Source of the DNA: Pyxidicoccus caerfyrddinensis
Lineage (GTDB): Bacteria; Myxococcota; Myxococcia; Myxococcales; Myxococcaceae
Direction of reading: 5' to 3'
DNA length: 64,000 bases
Assembly (NCBI RefSeq): GCF_010894405.1
Contig: NZ_JAAIYA010000032.1
Span: forward strand, 78,190 to 142,189
The notes under the pieces were generated by a model. That model did no database searches. It saw nothing but the letters and a program-made list of their open reading frames with translations, and had not been told where the DNA came from. The position numbers were made by a program, and so were the translations under genes. This document shows positions 36,361 to 45,783 of this stretch, piece after piece. How positions within the stretch are numbered: the first letter of the stretch is position 1; every line of letters begins with the position of its first letter.

Positions 36361-37281
36361 TCAGGGGAGCGCGTTTTCGAGCCCGGACAGCGTGCGGTTG
36401 CGCACCTTCAGCCACGCCTGCTGACGGAAGAGGTACGTGGAGGTGACACGGCGCCAGGTCCACACGTCGGGCAATTCCCACCACTTCGCGGGCGGCTTGA
36501 GCCCGATGTCGCGGAGGTTTCCAATGCCGCGGTAGCCCACACCATCAAGGCCGTAGGCGGTGTTGGACTCCAGCGTGAGGACCTTGTCGGTGGCGGCGTG
36601 GTGGTCCACGACGAGGAAGGTGTGCCCCGAGCGCCACTGGTTGCGCCAGCCCTGCACCAGCGTCCACGGGTGGGGCGGCACGTCCGGGGACGGGGCGGGA
36701 ATCCCCATGCCGCTCTCCACGGCGGCCGTCACGGGGGAGAAGTAGTCCTCATTGGAGGCAATCATCATCTGACGGTGACGGCGCGCATCCCACTCGAAGG
36801 CGCTGCCGTGCGCGTCGGAGAAGGCCTTCACCGTCAGGGCCTCCACGAAGGTGCAGCAGTTGTTCACCGCGGGCGGCGCCTGCGGGAGGACGACGCCCGG
36901 GAGCACCCACGGGTAGCGCGCCTGGTCCAGTTCGTAGCGGTAGTCACGGAACGCCCCGAGCAGCTTCGTCAGCCGCTCCTCGTCCACGGCGAGGGGCTCG
37001 ACGCTGAACGAGAGCCGCGCCACGGCGGGAGGCTTCTCCAGGTCCAGGATCCGGGCGTACTGCTGGGTGCGCCAGCGCGTGCAGACCCACGTGTCGAGCG
37101 CGCCCAGGGTGGGCACCTCCAGCCGCGCGTAGTCGGTGTCGGGTGTCGGGAAGCTGCGTCGCTCCTCGAGCACGTGGTAGTCGCCGAGCTCGACGTAGCC
37201 CTCGAACTGCGAGCTCGTGTCCGGCCGGACGAAGCCGCGCAACCGGATGGGTAGTCGTGCGACGCGATAGGTCTCCGCCAT
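36361..37281 (-). CDS. Putative cysteine-hydrolase-like protein, function unknown
   Basis: This 306-residue cytosolic protein has a beta-rich N-terminal ~60 residues and a second half with a possible Cys-His-Asn hydrolase arrangement: NNCCTFVEALTVKAF, then GHTFLVVDH and LTLESNTAYG. That order is reminiscent of NlpC/P60- or CHAP-like folds, but no clear family match is seen and there is no signal peptide. Ribosome site GGGGGA lies ~6 bases before the ATG. It is upstream of the chitosanase gene on the same strand, with a hairpin between. Treat the enzyme class as a guess. Confidence 0.6.
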   Translation of the reverse strand: MAETYRVARLPIRLRGFVRPDTSSQFEGYVELGDYHVLEERRSFPTPDTDYARLEVPTLGALDTWVCTRWRTQQYARILDLEKPPAVARLSFSVEPLAVDEERLTKLLGAFRDYRYELDQARYPWVLPGVVLPQAPPAVNNCCTFVEALTVKAFSDAHGSAFEWDARRHRQMMIASNEDYFSPVTAAVESGMGIPAPSPDVPPHPWTLVQGWRNQWRSGHTFLVVDHHAATDKVLTLESNTAYGLDGVGYRGIGNLRDIGLKPPAKWWELPDVWTWRRVTSTYLFRQQAWLKVRNRTLSGLENALP

Positions 37282-37942
37282 CAGTGTCCCCCACGTGGAA
37301 GTGCGCCGCGCAGCATCGCACGTGTCACCAGGACGCGGTGGCTGCCCATGCTGTGAAAACCGTCACGGTGGGCCGGCTCGGGGATGCCCGGGGGCACCGC
37401 GAGCAGCCCGCCCCCACCACCAGGCTGCTCACGGTGCCCACCTTTCCATTGACGAGGACCTACGCTTCAGCCGGCAGCACGTCGAAGCGCAGCCCTGACG
37501 CCTGTGCGGCGGGCAGTGGCTCGGGTGCCGGCGCTTCCACTTCCGGAGCCCAGGCGCTTCGCCGCGCTGGCGAGGCCAGCGGGGTCAAGCAGGCGATTCC
37601 TCCAGCAATCACAGTCAGCGAAGGAAAAGCGCCTTGTCGTCATGACATGGGATGGAACGACAGACACGGTCCTGGCGTCAAGATGGGTGATGCTGTTTGG
37701 GAATGGGTGTCTTTGGGAGGACGCGACCTCTGCCCCGCCGCGCGGTGTCGGTGCTGCCCCCGTATCGTGGAACGGGACTCCGGCTCCCAACGTCCAGCGC
37801 CCCACAGGCGCACCCGACTCCGGTGCGAGATGACCTTGTTTCCGTGCTTCTTCGGGTGCTCTCGTCTATGGCTGTGATTGGTCCATGGACAGACGCACGG
37901 GCGGCGGCGCGAAAGCGCTACGTATTTCCACGGAGGTGGGCT
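37282..37942. other. 661-bp stretch without a convincing gene
   Basis: Several reading frames cross this region on both strands, but none has good codon periodicity, a ribosome site, or recognisable protein sequence. Local base composition is less GC-rich than neighbouring genes, around 37600-37720. It separates the cysteine-hydrolase-like gene from the large RNA-repair-type gene, both on the minus strand. It may be a decayed gene or long 3' spacer. Confidence 0.5.
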
Positions 37943-40900
37943 TCAGACGTGCGGCAATTCCACGCGCAGCGAGGCCCCGGCGGGGCGGTGGCTCCATTCC
38001 AGGAATGAGGCCTGGAACTCCTCCACTGTCCGGGCGAGCTCCCCGCGCGGGGCGGTGCGGGCGTCCAGGCCGATGATGAAGGGGCCCTCCGGTGAGGCCG
38101 GGGGCAGGGGCCGCGCGAAGACGCGACGGTCTCCCTCCAGCCGGTACACCAGCGCGGTGAGATGTCCGAGCACCCAGCCCGCGGCCACCTCGCGTGCCTC
38201 CGGAGTCGGTGCGTCGAGGGTGAGCACGAGCCGCGTGGGCAGCTCGTCGGCCAGCGGCTCGAAGAGGGCCTCCCAGGACTGAGGTGTGGCGTCGGCGCGG
38301 GCCTTCTCCACCAGGGTGCGGGCCCGGGTCAGCTCGTCGCGCAGCACGCGGAACGTCGAGCGCGACACGTTGCGGGCGGTGTTGCGCACCGGGGCCGCGG
38401 GCGCGATGACGGGCAGCAGGTCGCGCTTGCCGTCGGGCCGGTAGCGCGCCGTCTCGGGCGTGAGCGTCACCGGCTGTGGCCAGGGCCAGCGGGAGAACGT
38501 CTCGAAGAAGTGCGCCAGCAGCGCAGCGTCGGAGCCCGTGTCCTCCTGGGGGGCTCGCGTGCAGGCCCAGGCCGCCAGCACCGACCAGGAAAGGCCGCCG
38601 ATGTAGCCCAGGGCGTGGGAGTAGATATCGCGGGCCTTCGCCCAGACCTTCACGGTGCGCAGGAGTGCGCGGAAGCGCTCGGGCCCGGCACCCGCTCGCG
38701 TCACCTCGTCGAGCAGGCGCTGCGTGTCCGTCAGGCCCAGCACGGAGCGCAGGCCCGCCGAGTCCAGCGCGTCGCTGTGCTGGGAGAGCAGCGTCTCGGG
38801 AGGGCAGGGCGCTACGCCTTCCGGGCGGCTCGCGTAGGAGAGGTCGAAGCTCACGCCGCCCAGGGACAGCTTCACCAGGGGAATGGCGGCATCGGCCACG
38901 AAGCGGCCGGCGGCGGAGGGCTCCTGGGCCAGCTCATCGAGGAACGCGCGCGCGAAGTCCTCACGGGACAGGTGCGAGGGGCCAATGGCCACCGCGTCCA
39001 CGTCGCTGCCCACGCCGTCCGTTCCGAGGAGGTACGAACCATACGGGTGCAGCTCCGTCCCCACGCGCGCACAGAGCGCCTGGAGCCGGTCGACCGCGGC
39101 GGTGCGCGCTCGTCGGGACTCGGAGGAGTCGGCGGCAGCGTGGGTGGACAGCGCGGCGCGGAGCGCTTCGTCCTCCCCAGGCGGGTGAGCGGGGCGCGCA
39201 CGGCCAGGCTCCCGCGCCGTGCTCGCGGCTTGGGCCGGTGCAAGCGTTCCACTGTTGCTCGCGGCCGGGGTGATTCGACTGGAGCCGCCGTCCCTGCCTC
39301 CGAGCGGAATCCTCCGTATGACTTCGAAGGGCGTGTCGCCCTTCCTGCGGATGATGCAGACGTCGCGTGCCTCGAAGGTGAGCGGGCGCCAGTGCTTCTC
39401 CCACCCGGCGAGCGTGCGCGCGATGTCGGCGGCCCCAGAGCGGGGAAGCTGTCCGACGGACAGGTGCGGCGTGAAGCCGCGCTCCGACCTGCGGCCCTGC
39501 TCGTCGCACTCGGGCATCGCCTGTTCCAGCGCCGCGTGCAGGGCCTTGAGGGCTCCGTGGGGCCGGTCCTCCGGGCGGAGCCAGGCCGTGACGTTGGCGC
39601 GGTGCTCGAAGTGGTGGAACCCGGTGAGCGTCACCTCGAAAGGCTTCAGGCCCAGCAGTGCTTCCGCGAGCAGGGCCTCCGCCTCGTCGAAGTACTCCTC
39701 CGGCAAGAAGGGGTAGAGCAGGGTGACGTGCGGCATCCACCGGTTGAACTTGGAGTCATGTTTCCGGCGCAGTGCCTGGATGGGCTCCCACACCGCGTCG
39801 GGCGGGATGAGTACCACCGCCGTGTGATGCACCAGCGGCGCCTTGCGCGCGCGGGCGGGGGCGGCAGTGGCGTGGACCCGTGACGTGGCGTCCCTGCGCA
39901 GGACACAGCGCACGCCGAAGTGGTCCGAGGGGTAGAGCGCGTCTCCGGTCGGTCCCGGAGGCCCTTCCAGCGGGGACTCGCCGAAGAGGCTCACGGCTTC
40001 CGGAACGAGCCGCCCCGAAGGGGAGCACACCAGCACCCGGTCCAGCCGCTGATTCCGACCCGAGGTGGTCGTGAGCGCGGCGAGCGCGTTCCGTGAGGGG
40101 GCGTAGGTCTCTCCGCTTTCAGCGGGCCGCAGCGCCGGCCACGCATCCACGAAGCCCACCTGCGCGAAGGCGTTGAACTCAGGGTCGCCGTCGCCGAAGT
40201 TGAAGTCGCCCGCGAGCACCACGTCCTGGCCTGGGGTGGTGAGCGCGCGGGTCCAATCGACGAGCGCCCGAATCTGGGCCGCTCGTGCGGCGCTTCCCGC
40301 GGCCGTGCGGTTGCTCGTCAAGTGTTGCGTGGCCACCCACAGCGGGCCGCTGCTCATGGCCAGTTCACCCGCGATGACCCGCTTGTCGCGCGAGAAGACG
40401 CGCTGGCTCAGGGATGCGAAGGGCAGTCGTGACAGGAGCAACTGTCCGGAGGGCGTCACCGTCGCCGCGCCCGGGCCATCCGAGAGCCAGTAGCGCTCGC
40501 GAACCCACGGCGCCTCGAACAGCGCGCGGAGGAAGGGAGGGGTGACCTCCTGTAACGCGATGACGTCCGCGTCGGTGCCGTGCAGCAGGGCGAGGGCCGC
40601 CGGTGTCCTCCGCTCCGTGGCGAGCATTTCCCCGTCGTAGACATCGAAGAGGACGTTGAGCGTGGTGACGGTGAGGTGCTCGGGGGCGGGAAGGGACGCG
40701 GTGTCCGTCGCTGGCGGCGGGGAGGCCACCCACTCGCGGGCCTCCGCATCGAAGCAGTACGCGGGGAGGGGCGTGAAGCGGGACGCTGTTTCAGGAGGGG
40801 CGCCGGCACCGGCTGGTGAGACAGCCGGGGCGGGCACCGAGGCCTCCCGCGCCGGAGGTGTCACCGGCGCGGGCGGGGTGAGGGAGTCGAGCAGGTCGAT

Positions 40901-41119
40901 GCGCTGCCTGCGGTCCCACACCACCTGGCGGCCGCGTTTGAAGTACCAGACGCGGTGCCAGGGAATCTCCCCATCGGGGACGAAGGCCTCGAAGGGCATC
41001 TCCTCCAGTTGTTCGAGGTGCGCGTCGTAGCCGATGGAGAACTCGCGCGCGTCGAGCCGCGGGTCCCAGCGGATGCGGTGGTACACCTCGCGGCTGGTCG
41101 TGAAGCGTTCCTGGGACAT
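37943..41119 (-). CDS. Four-domain RNA-repair-type fusion: MJ1316, EEP nuclease/phosphatase, 2H phosphoesterase, polymerase-beta nucleotidyltransferase
   Basis: This 1058-residue cytoplasmic protein joins four domains. Residues 1-80 match the MJ1316 (DUF504) RNA cyclic-end recognition domain: TSREVYHRIRWDP, FEAFVPDGEIPWHRVWYFKR. Residues ~140-410 are an endonuclease/exonuclease/phosphatase domain (LTVTTLNVLFD, VIALQEVTP, VLAGDFNFGD, YPSDHFGVRC). Residues ~430-620 are a 2H phosphoesterase with HVTL (H464) and HLSV (H552), the 2',5'-ligase/cyclic-phosphodiesterase fold. Residues ~690-960 are a poly(A)-polymerase-like nucleotidyltransferase with GSYLLG at 694 and D706/D708. Together these could open 2',3'-cyclic ends, trim phosphates and re-extend RNA (inference). 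The ATG at 41119 is used; an in-frame GTG lies 9 bases upstream. Confidence 0.85.
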   Translation of the reverse strand: MSQERFTTSREVYHRIRWDPRLDAREFSIGYDAHLEQLEEMPFEAFVPDGEIPWHRVWYFKRGRQVVWDRRQRIDLLDSLTPPAPVTPPAREASVPAPAVSPAGAGAPPETASRFTPLPAYCFDAEAREWVASPPPATDTASLPAPEHLTVTTLNVLFDVYDGEMLATERRTPAALALLHGTDADVIALQEVTPPFLRALFEAPWVRERYWLSDGPGAATVTPSGQLLLSRLPFASLSQRVFSRDKRVIAGELAMSSGPLWVATQHLTSNRTAAGSAARAAQIRALVDWTRALTTPGQDVVLAGDFNFGDGDPEFNAFAQVGFVDAWPALRPAESGETYAPSRNALAALTTTSGRNQRLDRVLVCSPSGRLVPEAVSLFGESPLEGPPGPTGDALYPSDHFGVRCVLRRDATSRVHATAAPARARKAPLVHHTAVVLIPPDAVWEPIQALRRKHDSKFNRWMPHVTLLYPFLPEEYFDEAEALLAEALLGLKPFEVTLTGFHHFEHRANVTAWLRPEDRPHGALKALHAALEQAMPECDEQGRRSERGFTPHLSVGQLPRSGAADIARTLAGWEKHWRPLTFEARDVCIIRRKGDTPFEVIRRIPLGGRDGGSSRITPAASNSGTLAPAQAASTAREPGRARPAHPPGEDEALRAALSTHAAADSSESRRARTAAVDRLQALCARVGTELHPYGSYLLGTDGVGSDVDAVAIGPSHLSREDFARAFLDELAQEPSAAGRFVADAAIPLVKLSLGGVSFDLSYASRPEGVAPCPPETLLSQHSDALDSAGLRSVLGLTDTQRLLDEVTRAGAGPERFRALLRTVKVWAKARDIYSHALGYIGGLSWSVLAAWACTRAPQEDTGSDAALLAHFFETFSRWPWPQPVTLTPETARYRPDGKRDLLPVIAPAAPVRNTARNVSRSTFRVLRDELTRARTLVEKARADATPQSWEALFEPLADELPTRLVLTLDAPTPEAREVAAGWVLGHLTALVYRLEGDRRVFARPLPPASPEGPFIIGLDARTAPRGELARTVEEFQASFLEWSHRPAGASLRVELPHV

Positions 41120-41242
41120 GGCGGCCACCGGAGGTGAGAAGTCAGGGAAGCGTACACGCGCGGGCCACCCGGAACCGGGGCCCTTCGCGTGCAGGCACCT
41201 GACGACGGCCCCCCTCCCGGGCTGACACGCGCCGCCAGCCCG

Positions 41243-42529
41243 TCAGCGCTGCTCCACCGGTCCAGGCTCTGGATGCGCACCGGCCACCGGCGGGGCGGCG
41301 GGAGGCAGCACCTTCTCCGACTGCCGGAGGAGCCTGCCGAGCACGTTGTCCATCACCGAGCTGAGCAGCCGGTCCGCGGAGAACCCGGCGGCAATCGCCA
41401 GCGCCACCATGGTGAAGAAGGCCGCCTTCCGCGTGCTCACCACGAGGTGGAGGATGGCGGGGTTGGTGGTGTCGGCGGGAGGTTCGGCCTTGGCGGGCGC
41501 GGCGTTGCTGGCGGAGCTTTTGGCCTTGGCGGGCGCGTGAGCACCGGAAGGCGCCGGGGTACGGGCCTCGTCGGGTTGCGCGGCGGGAGCCGAGACGCTG
41601 GCAGGCACCGAGGCGTCGCGAGGAATCACCGCCAGCAGCAGGTTGGACTGCTCGAGGAAGAGGACCATCAGGGCCGCGAAGCCACCGATGACGGGCTTCA
41701 CCAGCAGGTGGTATGCGAAGTAGCGACTCGTCGCCCCCGTCGCGACGACGAAGCGCTCCTTCGAGAGCATGTTGGAGAGGACGGCGCCCGCCGCCCCGGC
41801 GAGGCTGAGCAGGAGCATCCCCGTGGGGATGACCTGCTTGGGCCACGTTCCCACCACGTCCGAGCGGAAGCCCTGGAACGCGAGGACGAACATCGCGAGC
41901 AGCAGCACGGTGCTGAGGACCTGGATGGCGACGTTGATGGAGAGCTGCCAGAACGTCTTGTCCACCTGCCCGTTGACCACGCCCAGCGCTCCCCGCAGCA
42001 CGTGGCGGCAGCGCGCCAGCTGCTCCTTGCTGAGAGGCGGAGAGGCAGCGGCCCCTCCCGGAGGCCGGCCCAGGCCGGAGAGCAGGCGGGTGCTCTCGGG
42101 CAGGGGGCCGCCTTTGCCATCCTCTCCCAGCCAGAGCGTGCGACTGACGGAGTCCGTCACCCGCCGCTCGAACTGGTGCTGGATGTCCAGCGCCTGCGGC
42201 AGCAGCATGGCCTGGGGCATCACGAGCAGCAGGAGGCCGTCCACCTCGTGGATGACCTCCCAGAAGGAGAAGGACCAGCGCCACCAGACCTTGTCGATGC
42301 AGCGCCGCGCCACCTCCAGCTTCTGGCGGCACTGCTCCAGGGTGGTCCGGTCCTCGTTCGTCAAATCCGCGCGCGCCTGGCACAGCTTGAAGAGCGAGGC
42401 GTCGCTCTCCAGCTTGTTCCAGAGCAGCTGGGTGGCCGAGCCGTGCCTGCTCCGCCGCTTTCTCAGGCCGACGTGACTCAGGAGCGCGGGCAGCGGGTTC
42501 TCCGGAGGCGAGACGTCGGTGACCGCCAT
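41243..42529 (-). CDS. Multi-pass membrane protein of unknown function
   Basis: This 428-residue protein has a soluble N-terminal helical part (~1-190), then hydrophobic segments at INVAIQVLSTVLLLAMFVLA, MLLLSLAGAAGAVLS, VIGGFAALMVLFL and AAFFTMVALAIAAGFSA. An Ala/Pro/Lys-rich loop separates the third and fourth. It resembles no family I recognise. The ATG at 42529 is preferred to the GTG at 42538, but neither has a clear ribosome site. It is upstream of the RNA-repair-type gene on the same strand (123-bp gap). Confidence 0.65.
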   Translation of the reverse strand: MAVTDVSPPENPLPALLSHVGLRKRRSRHGSATQLLWNKLESDASLFKLCQARADLTNEDRTTLEQCRQKLEVARRCIDKVWWRWSFSFWEVIHEVDGLLLLVMPQAMLLPQALDIQHQFERRVTDSVSRTLWLGEDGKGGPLPESTRLLSGLGRPPGGAAASPPLSKEQLARCRHVLRGALGVVNGQVDKTFWQLSINVAIQVLSTVLLLAMFVLAFQGFRSDVVGTWPKQVIPTGMLLLSLAGAAGAVLSNMLSKERFVVATGATSRYFAYHLLVKPVIGGFAALMVLFLEQSNLLLAVIPRDASVPASVSAPAAQPDEARTPAPSGAHAPAKAKSSASNAAPAKAEPPADTTNPAILHLVVSTRKAAFFTMVALAIAAGFSADRLLSSVMDNVLGRLLRQSEKVLPPAAPPVAGAHPEPGPVEQR

Positions 42530-42578
42530 GTCCAACACATGGGCATGTCGGCACCGTGCGACAACCCGTCCGGAAGGC

Positions 42579-44000
42579 TCAGGACGGATTCACGCCCGCC
42601 ACGAGGTAGAAGCGGAACTCGCCCGAGTTCACCCCGTACGCCACGTCCACGCCCACCAGCGGCAGGATGACGTTGCGCAGGTAGAGGCGCAGCCCGGCGC
42701 CCACGCCCTGGGCCAGCGTGGCGCCCTTGAGCCCCTCCTGCGCGTCCGGCAGGAAGCCGCGCACCACGCGCCCGTTGGCGTCCCGGAGCTGGCCGTCCTC
42801 GGGGATGTCCCGCCACAGCATCAGCCCCGTGTCGGTGAAGCCCACGCCCCGGAAGGACAGCGAGCGCACCGTGAAGAGGGGGAAGTGGTACTCGGCGGTG
42901 AAGGACAGCCGCGTGTCGCCGCGGAACTGGCGGTGCAGGAAGCCGCGCAGCGAGTTGCCGCCCATCGTCAGCTCCTGGTGGAAGGGCAGGTCCATGCCAG
43001 CGATGGCCTCGCCCCGCAGCACCAGGTTGTGCTCACCCACCAGCCGCAGGCCCTGCCGGTAGAGCAGCCCGAAGCGCCGGTAGGTGAACTCGCTCCCCAC
43101 GCCGGGGCTGGACACCTCGTACGAGGCCTCGATGTTGAGGCCCTCCATCACCGCGTGCAGGTTCTGCCGCGTGTCCACGCCCACCATCAGCCGCAGCGAC
43201 GTGTCGCGCTGGGACGGGCCCGTGGAGAAGGCCTCCTCCGTGACTTCCTCGTCGGGGCTTGGCGACTTCGCGTCCACGCTCATCAGCCGGTACTTCGCGG
43301 CCGCGCGCACGCGCTCGAAGAGCATCACCCCCAGCTCCCCGGCCACCGCCGCCGAGTTGATGCGCGTGCTGCGCACCACCTCCGGGTCCTCCTGGCCCGC
43401 ACCGGGCTGGTACTCGTCCACGCGGTCACTGCGCAGCTGTCCCTCCAGGCTCAGCCGGAGCTGCGGCAGGCCGAAGAGGTTCGGGTCCAGGTAGCCGGCG
43501 AACAGGCCACTCTCCGCCGTGCTCACCTGCGCCGCCGCCGCGAACTTCTTGCTGCGGCCCCACAGGTTGTTCTCCGCGTACAGCACCCCGCCGCCCACGT
43601 TGGCCGCGGACAGCGCGAAGGTGGGCGCCACCACCCAGGACGCCTTGTCCTCCACCTCCAGGATGAGGCGCACGTGGTCCGGCCCGGTGGGCTCGGTGCT
43701 CACGCGCACCTCCTGGAAGAGGCCCGTCGCCACCAGGCGCCGCTCCACCCGCGTCAGCTCCTCGGGAGTGAGGGTGTCGCCCGCGTCGATGCGCGAGTAC
43801 GCCTGCACCGTCCCGGGCTTCGTCTTCTCCGGGCCGCGCACCACCACCTCGTCCACCACCTGCACCGGCCCCGTGTCCTGCGCTCCCGCGCGCGGCGCCA
43901 GCAGCCCCAGCACCAGGGCCACGCACCACGTCACCACGCTTCTGTTCGAGTCTGTCGCCACGGCCGCAACCCTACCTCCAGACGCCGTCCCGCCGGACAT
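42579..44000 (-). CDS. Omp85/BamA-family outer-membrane protein
   Basis: This 473-residue protein has a signal sequence (VVTWCVALVLGLLAPRAGA) and a POTRA-like domain (VVDEVVVRGPEKTKPGTVQAYSRI, DTLTPEELTRVERRLVATGLF). A beta barrel with alternating strands follows to the end, including the family hallmark MGGNSLRGF. Omp85 proteins insert or export proteins across the outer membrane; with one POTRA this is closer to TamA/patatin-type or other accessory members than to housekeeping BamA. The ATG at 44000 sits only 5 bp from the divergent start of the next gene, leaving almost no room for separate promoters. Confidence 0.85.
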   Translation of the reverse strand: MSGGTASGGRVAAVATDSNRSVVTWCVALVLGLLAPRAGAQDTGPVQVVDEVVVRGPEKTKPGTVQAYSRIDAGDTLTPEELTRVERRLVATGLFQEVRVSTEPTGPDHVRLILEVEDKASWVVAPTFALSAANVGGGVLYAENNLWGRSKKFAAAAQVSTAESGLFAGYLDPNLFGLPQLRLSLEGQLRSDRVDEYQPGAGQEDPEVVRSTRINSAAVAGELGVMLFERVRAAAKYRLMSVDAKSPSPDEEVTEEAFSTGPSQRDTSLRLMVGVDTRQNLHAVMEGLNIEASYEVSSPGVGSEFTYRRFGLLYRQGLRLVGEHNLVLRGEAIAGMDLPFHQELTMGGNSLRGFLHRQFRGDTRLSFTAEYHFPLFTVRSLSFRGVGFTDTGLMLWRDIPEDGQLRDANGRVVRGFLPDAQEGLKGATLAQGVGAGLRLYLRNVILPLVGVDVAYGVNSGEFRFYLVAGVNPS

Positions 44001-44005
44001 CTGCT

Positions 44006-44749
44006 ATGCCCTTCGTCATGATTTCACTCCTCCGCCACCTCCGGCGCCGGAGCCTGCTGCGCCGGCCCTTCCCGGCGGAGTGGCTGGCTCACCTCGACGC
44101 GCGGGTGCCCTTCTTCCGCACGTTGTCGCCCGAGCTGCGCGCGGCGTTCCTGGACAAGCTCAAGGTCTTCGCCTGGGAGAAGGAGTTCATCGGGGCCGGG
44201 GGCCTCACCATCACCGACGAGATTCGCGTGGTGGTCTCCGCCACGGCGGTGCAGCTCGTGGTGTACCTGGACCTGTCCTATTACGACCGGCTCCGGGAGG
44301 TCATCGTCTATCCGGACGCCTTCAAGCTGCCGGACCGCACCGGCGTGGTGCTGGGCGAGGCGAAGCACTGGGGCTCCGTCATCCTCTCGTGGCAGGCGGT
44401 GCTGGCCGGTCTGCGCAACCCCGAGGACGGCCATGACACCGCCGCGCACGAGTTCGCCCACGTGCTGGACCGCGCGGACGGCGCCTTCGACGGGACGCCG
44501 AAGCTGCGGGCCTATTCGCACTACCAGGCCTGGGCCTCGGTGATGAGCGAGCACTTCCGGAGGCTCCGGGACGGAAGTCGCCAGGAGCGGCAGGTGCTGG
44601 ACGACTACGGCGGCCTCAACGAGGCGGAGTTCTTCGCCGTGGCCACCGAGTCCTTCTTCGAAAAGCCCCGGCAGATGCGGGAGAAGACGCCGGATTTGTA
44701 TGAAGAGCTGAAGCGCTTCTACGGTTGGGATCCGGCGACGGGCGCCTGA
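44006..44749 (+). CDS. mtfA: MtfA-like zinc metallopeptidase (M90)
   Basis: This 247-residue cytosolic protein has the zinc site HEFAHVLD, and downstream Glu in AVATESFFEKP, matching the MtfA/M90 family. In E. coli MtfA binds Mlc and alters glucose-PTS expression. Other matching segments are FPAEWLAHLDARVPFFRTL and VYPDAFKLP. A second in-frame ATG at 44018 would give 243 residues and more space from the divergent gene; neither start has a visible ribosome site. The partner in this organism is unknown. Confidence 0.85.
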   Translation: MPFVMISLLRHLRRRSLLRRPFPAEWLAHLDARVPFFRTLSPELRAAFLDKLKVFAWEKEFIGAGGLTITDEIRVVVSATAVQLVVYLDLSYYDRLREVIVYPDAFKLPDRTGVVLGEAKHWGSVILSWQAVLAGLRNPEDGHDTAAHEFAHVLDRADGAFDGTPKLRAYSHYQAWASVMSEHFRRLRDGSRQERQVLDDYGGLNEAEFFAVATESFFEKPRQMREKTPDLYEELKRFYGWDPATGA

Positions 44750-44826
44750 AGTCCCGCGCGCGGCCCCCGTGCCTGTGGTAGGCGGCGGACTGCGGTGTGA
44801 ACATTCTCCTGGAGGAGCACCTCAAC

Positions 44827-45780
44827 ATGTCCGCACCCGGCAGCACGGCTGCTTCCATGTTCATCGACCTGGAGCGCGAGGCGTGGCGGGCGCTGCGTGC
44901 CTCGACGCCGCTGCCGCTCGCCGCGGCGGACCTCGAGGGCCTGCGCGGCATGGGGGAGCAGCTGGACCTGGAGGAGGTGGTCGACGTCTACCTGCCGCTC
45001 TCCCGGCTGCTCAACCTGCAGGTGGCCGCGGCCCAGCGCCTGTGGGCGGACCAGCAGGCGTTCCTCGGCGGCTCGGCGCGGAAGGTGCCGTTCATCATCG
45101 CCATCGCCGGGAGCGTGGCGGTGGGCAAGAGCACGACGGCCCGCATCCTCCAGGCGCTGCTGGGGCGCTGGCCGGACCACCCGCGCGTGGAGCTGGTGAC
45201 GACGGACGGGTTCCTGTTCCCCAACCGAATCCTGACCGAGCGCGGGCTGATGAAGCGCAAGGGCTTCCCGGAGAGCTATGACCGGCGCGGGCTGGTGCGC
45301 TTCCTCGCGGAGCTGAAGGCGGGGCGCGCGGAGGTGACGGCGCCGGTGTACTCGCACCTCGTCTACGACGTGGTCCCCGACGAGGCGAAAATCATCCGCC
45401 AGCCGGACATCCTCATCCTGGAGGGGCTCAACGTCCTGCAGTCCGGCCGCGTCGAGGGGAACCGGATGCCGGGCACCTTCCTCTCCGACTTCTTCGACTT
45501 CTCCATCTACGTGGACGCGCACGAGCAGGACATCCGTCACTGGTACGTGAATCGCTTCCTCCAGCTCCAGCAGACGGCGTTCCGCGACGAGCGCAGCTAC
45601 TTCCGCCGCTTCTCCGAGCTCACCAAGGAGCAGGCCGTGGCGCTCGCCGAGTCCGTGTGGGCGGAAATCAACGGGCCCAACCTGGCGCAGAACATCGCGC
45701 CCACCCGCTCGCGCGCGCGGCTCATCCTCACCAAGGGGCCGGACCACAAGGTGAAGCGCGTGCGGCTGCGCAAGCAGTAG
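44827..45780 (+). CDS. coaA: Type I pantothenate kinase
   Basis: This 317-residue enzyme phosphorylates pantothenate, the first step of coenzyme A synthesis. Walker A is GSVAVGKST with K101, the same position as in the 316-residue E. coli enzyme. TTDGFLFPN, MKRKGFPESYD, ILEGLNVLQ and a C-terminal NIAPTRSRA are all conserved. I chose ATG 44827 because GGAGGAG lies upstream at suitable spacing and the N-terminus then matches family length. It ends 3 bp before the convergent rdrB stop, so the defence operon is inserted tightly against it. Confidence 0.94.
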   Translation: MSAPGSTAASMFIDLEREAWRALRASTPLPLAAADLEGLRGMGEQLDLEEVVDVYLPLSRLLNLQVAAAQRLWADQQAFLGGSARKVPFIIAIAGSVAVGKSTTARILQALLGRWPDHPRVELVTTDGFLFPNRILTERGLMKRKGFPESYDRRGLVRFLAELKAGRAEVTAPVYSHLVYDVVPDEAKIIRQPDILILEGLNVLQSGRVEGNRMPGTFLSDFFDFSIYVDAHEQDIRHWYVNRFLQLQQTAFRDERSYFRRFSELTKEQAVALAESVWAEINGPNLAQNIAPTRSRARLILTKGPDHKVKRVRLRKQ

Positions 45781-45783
45781 CCG

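Noticed and set aside
37143..37877. A 244-codon plus-strand frame
   Set aside because: Its first third is antisense to the cysteine-hydrolase-like gene, and the rest has no recognisable protein character or ribosome site.
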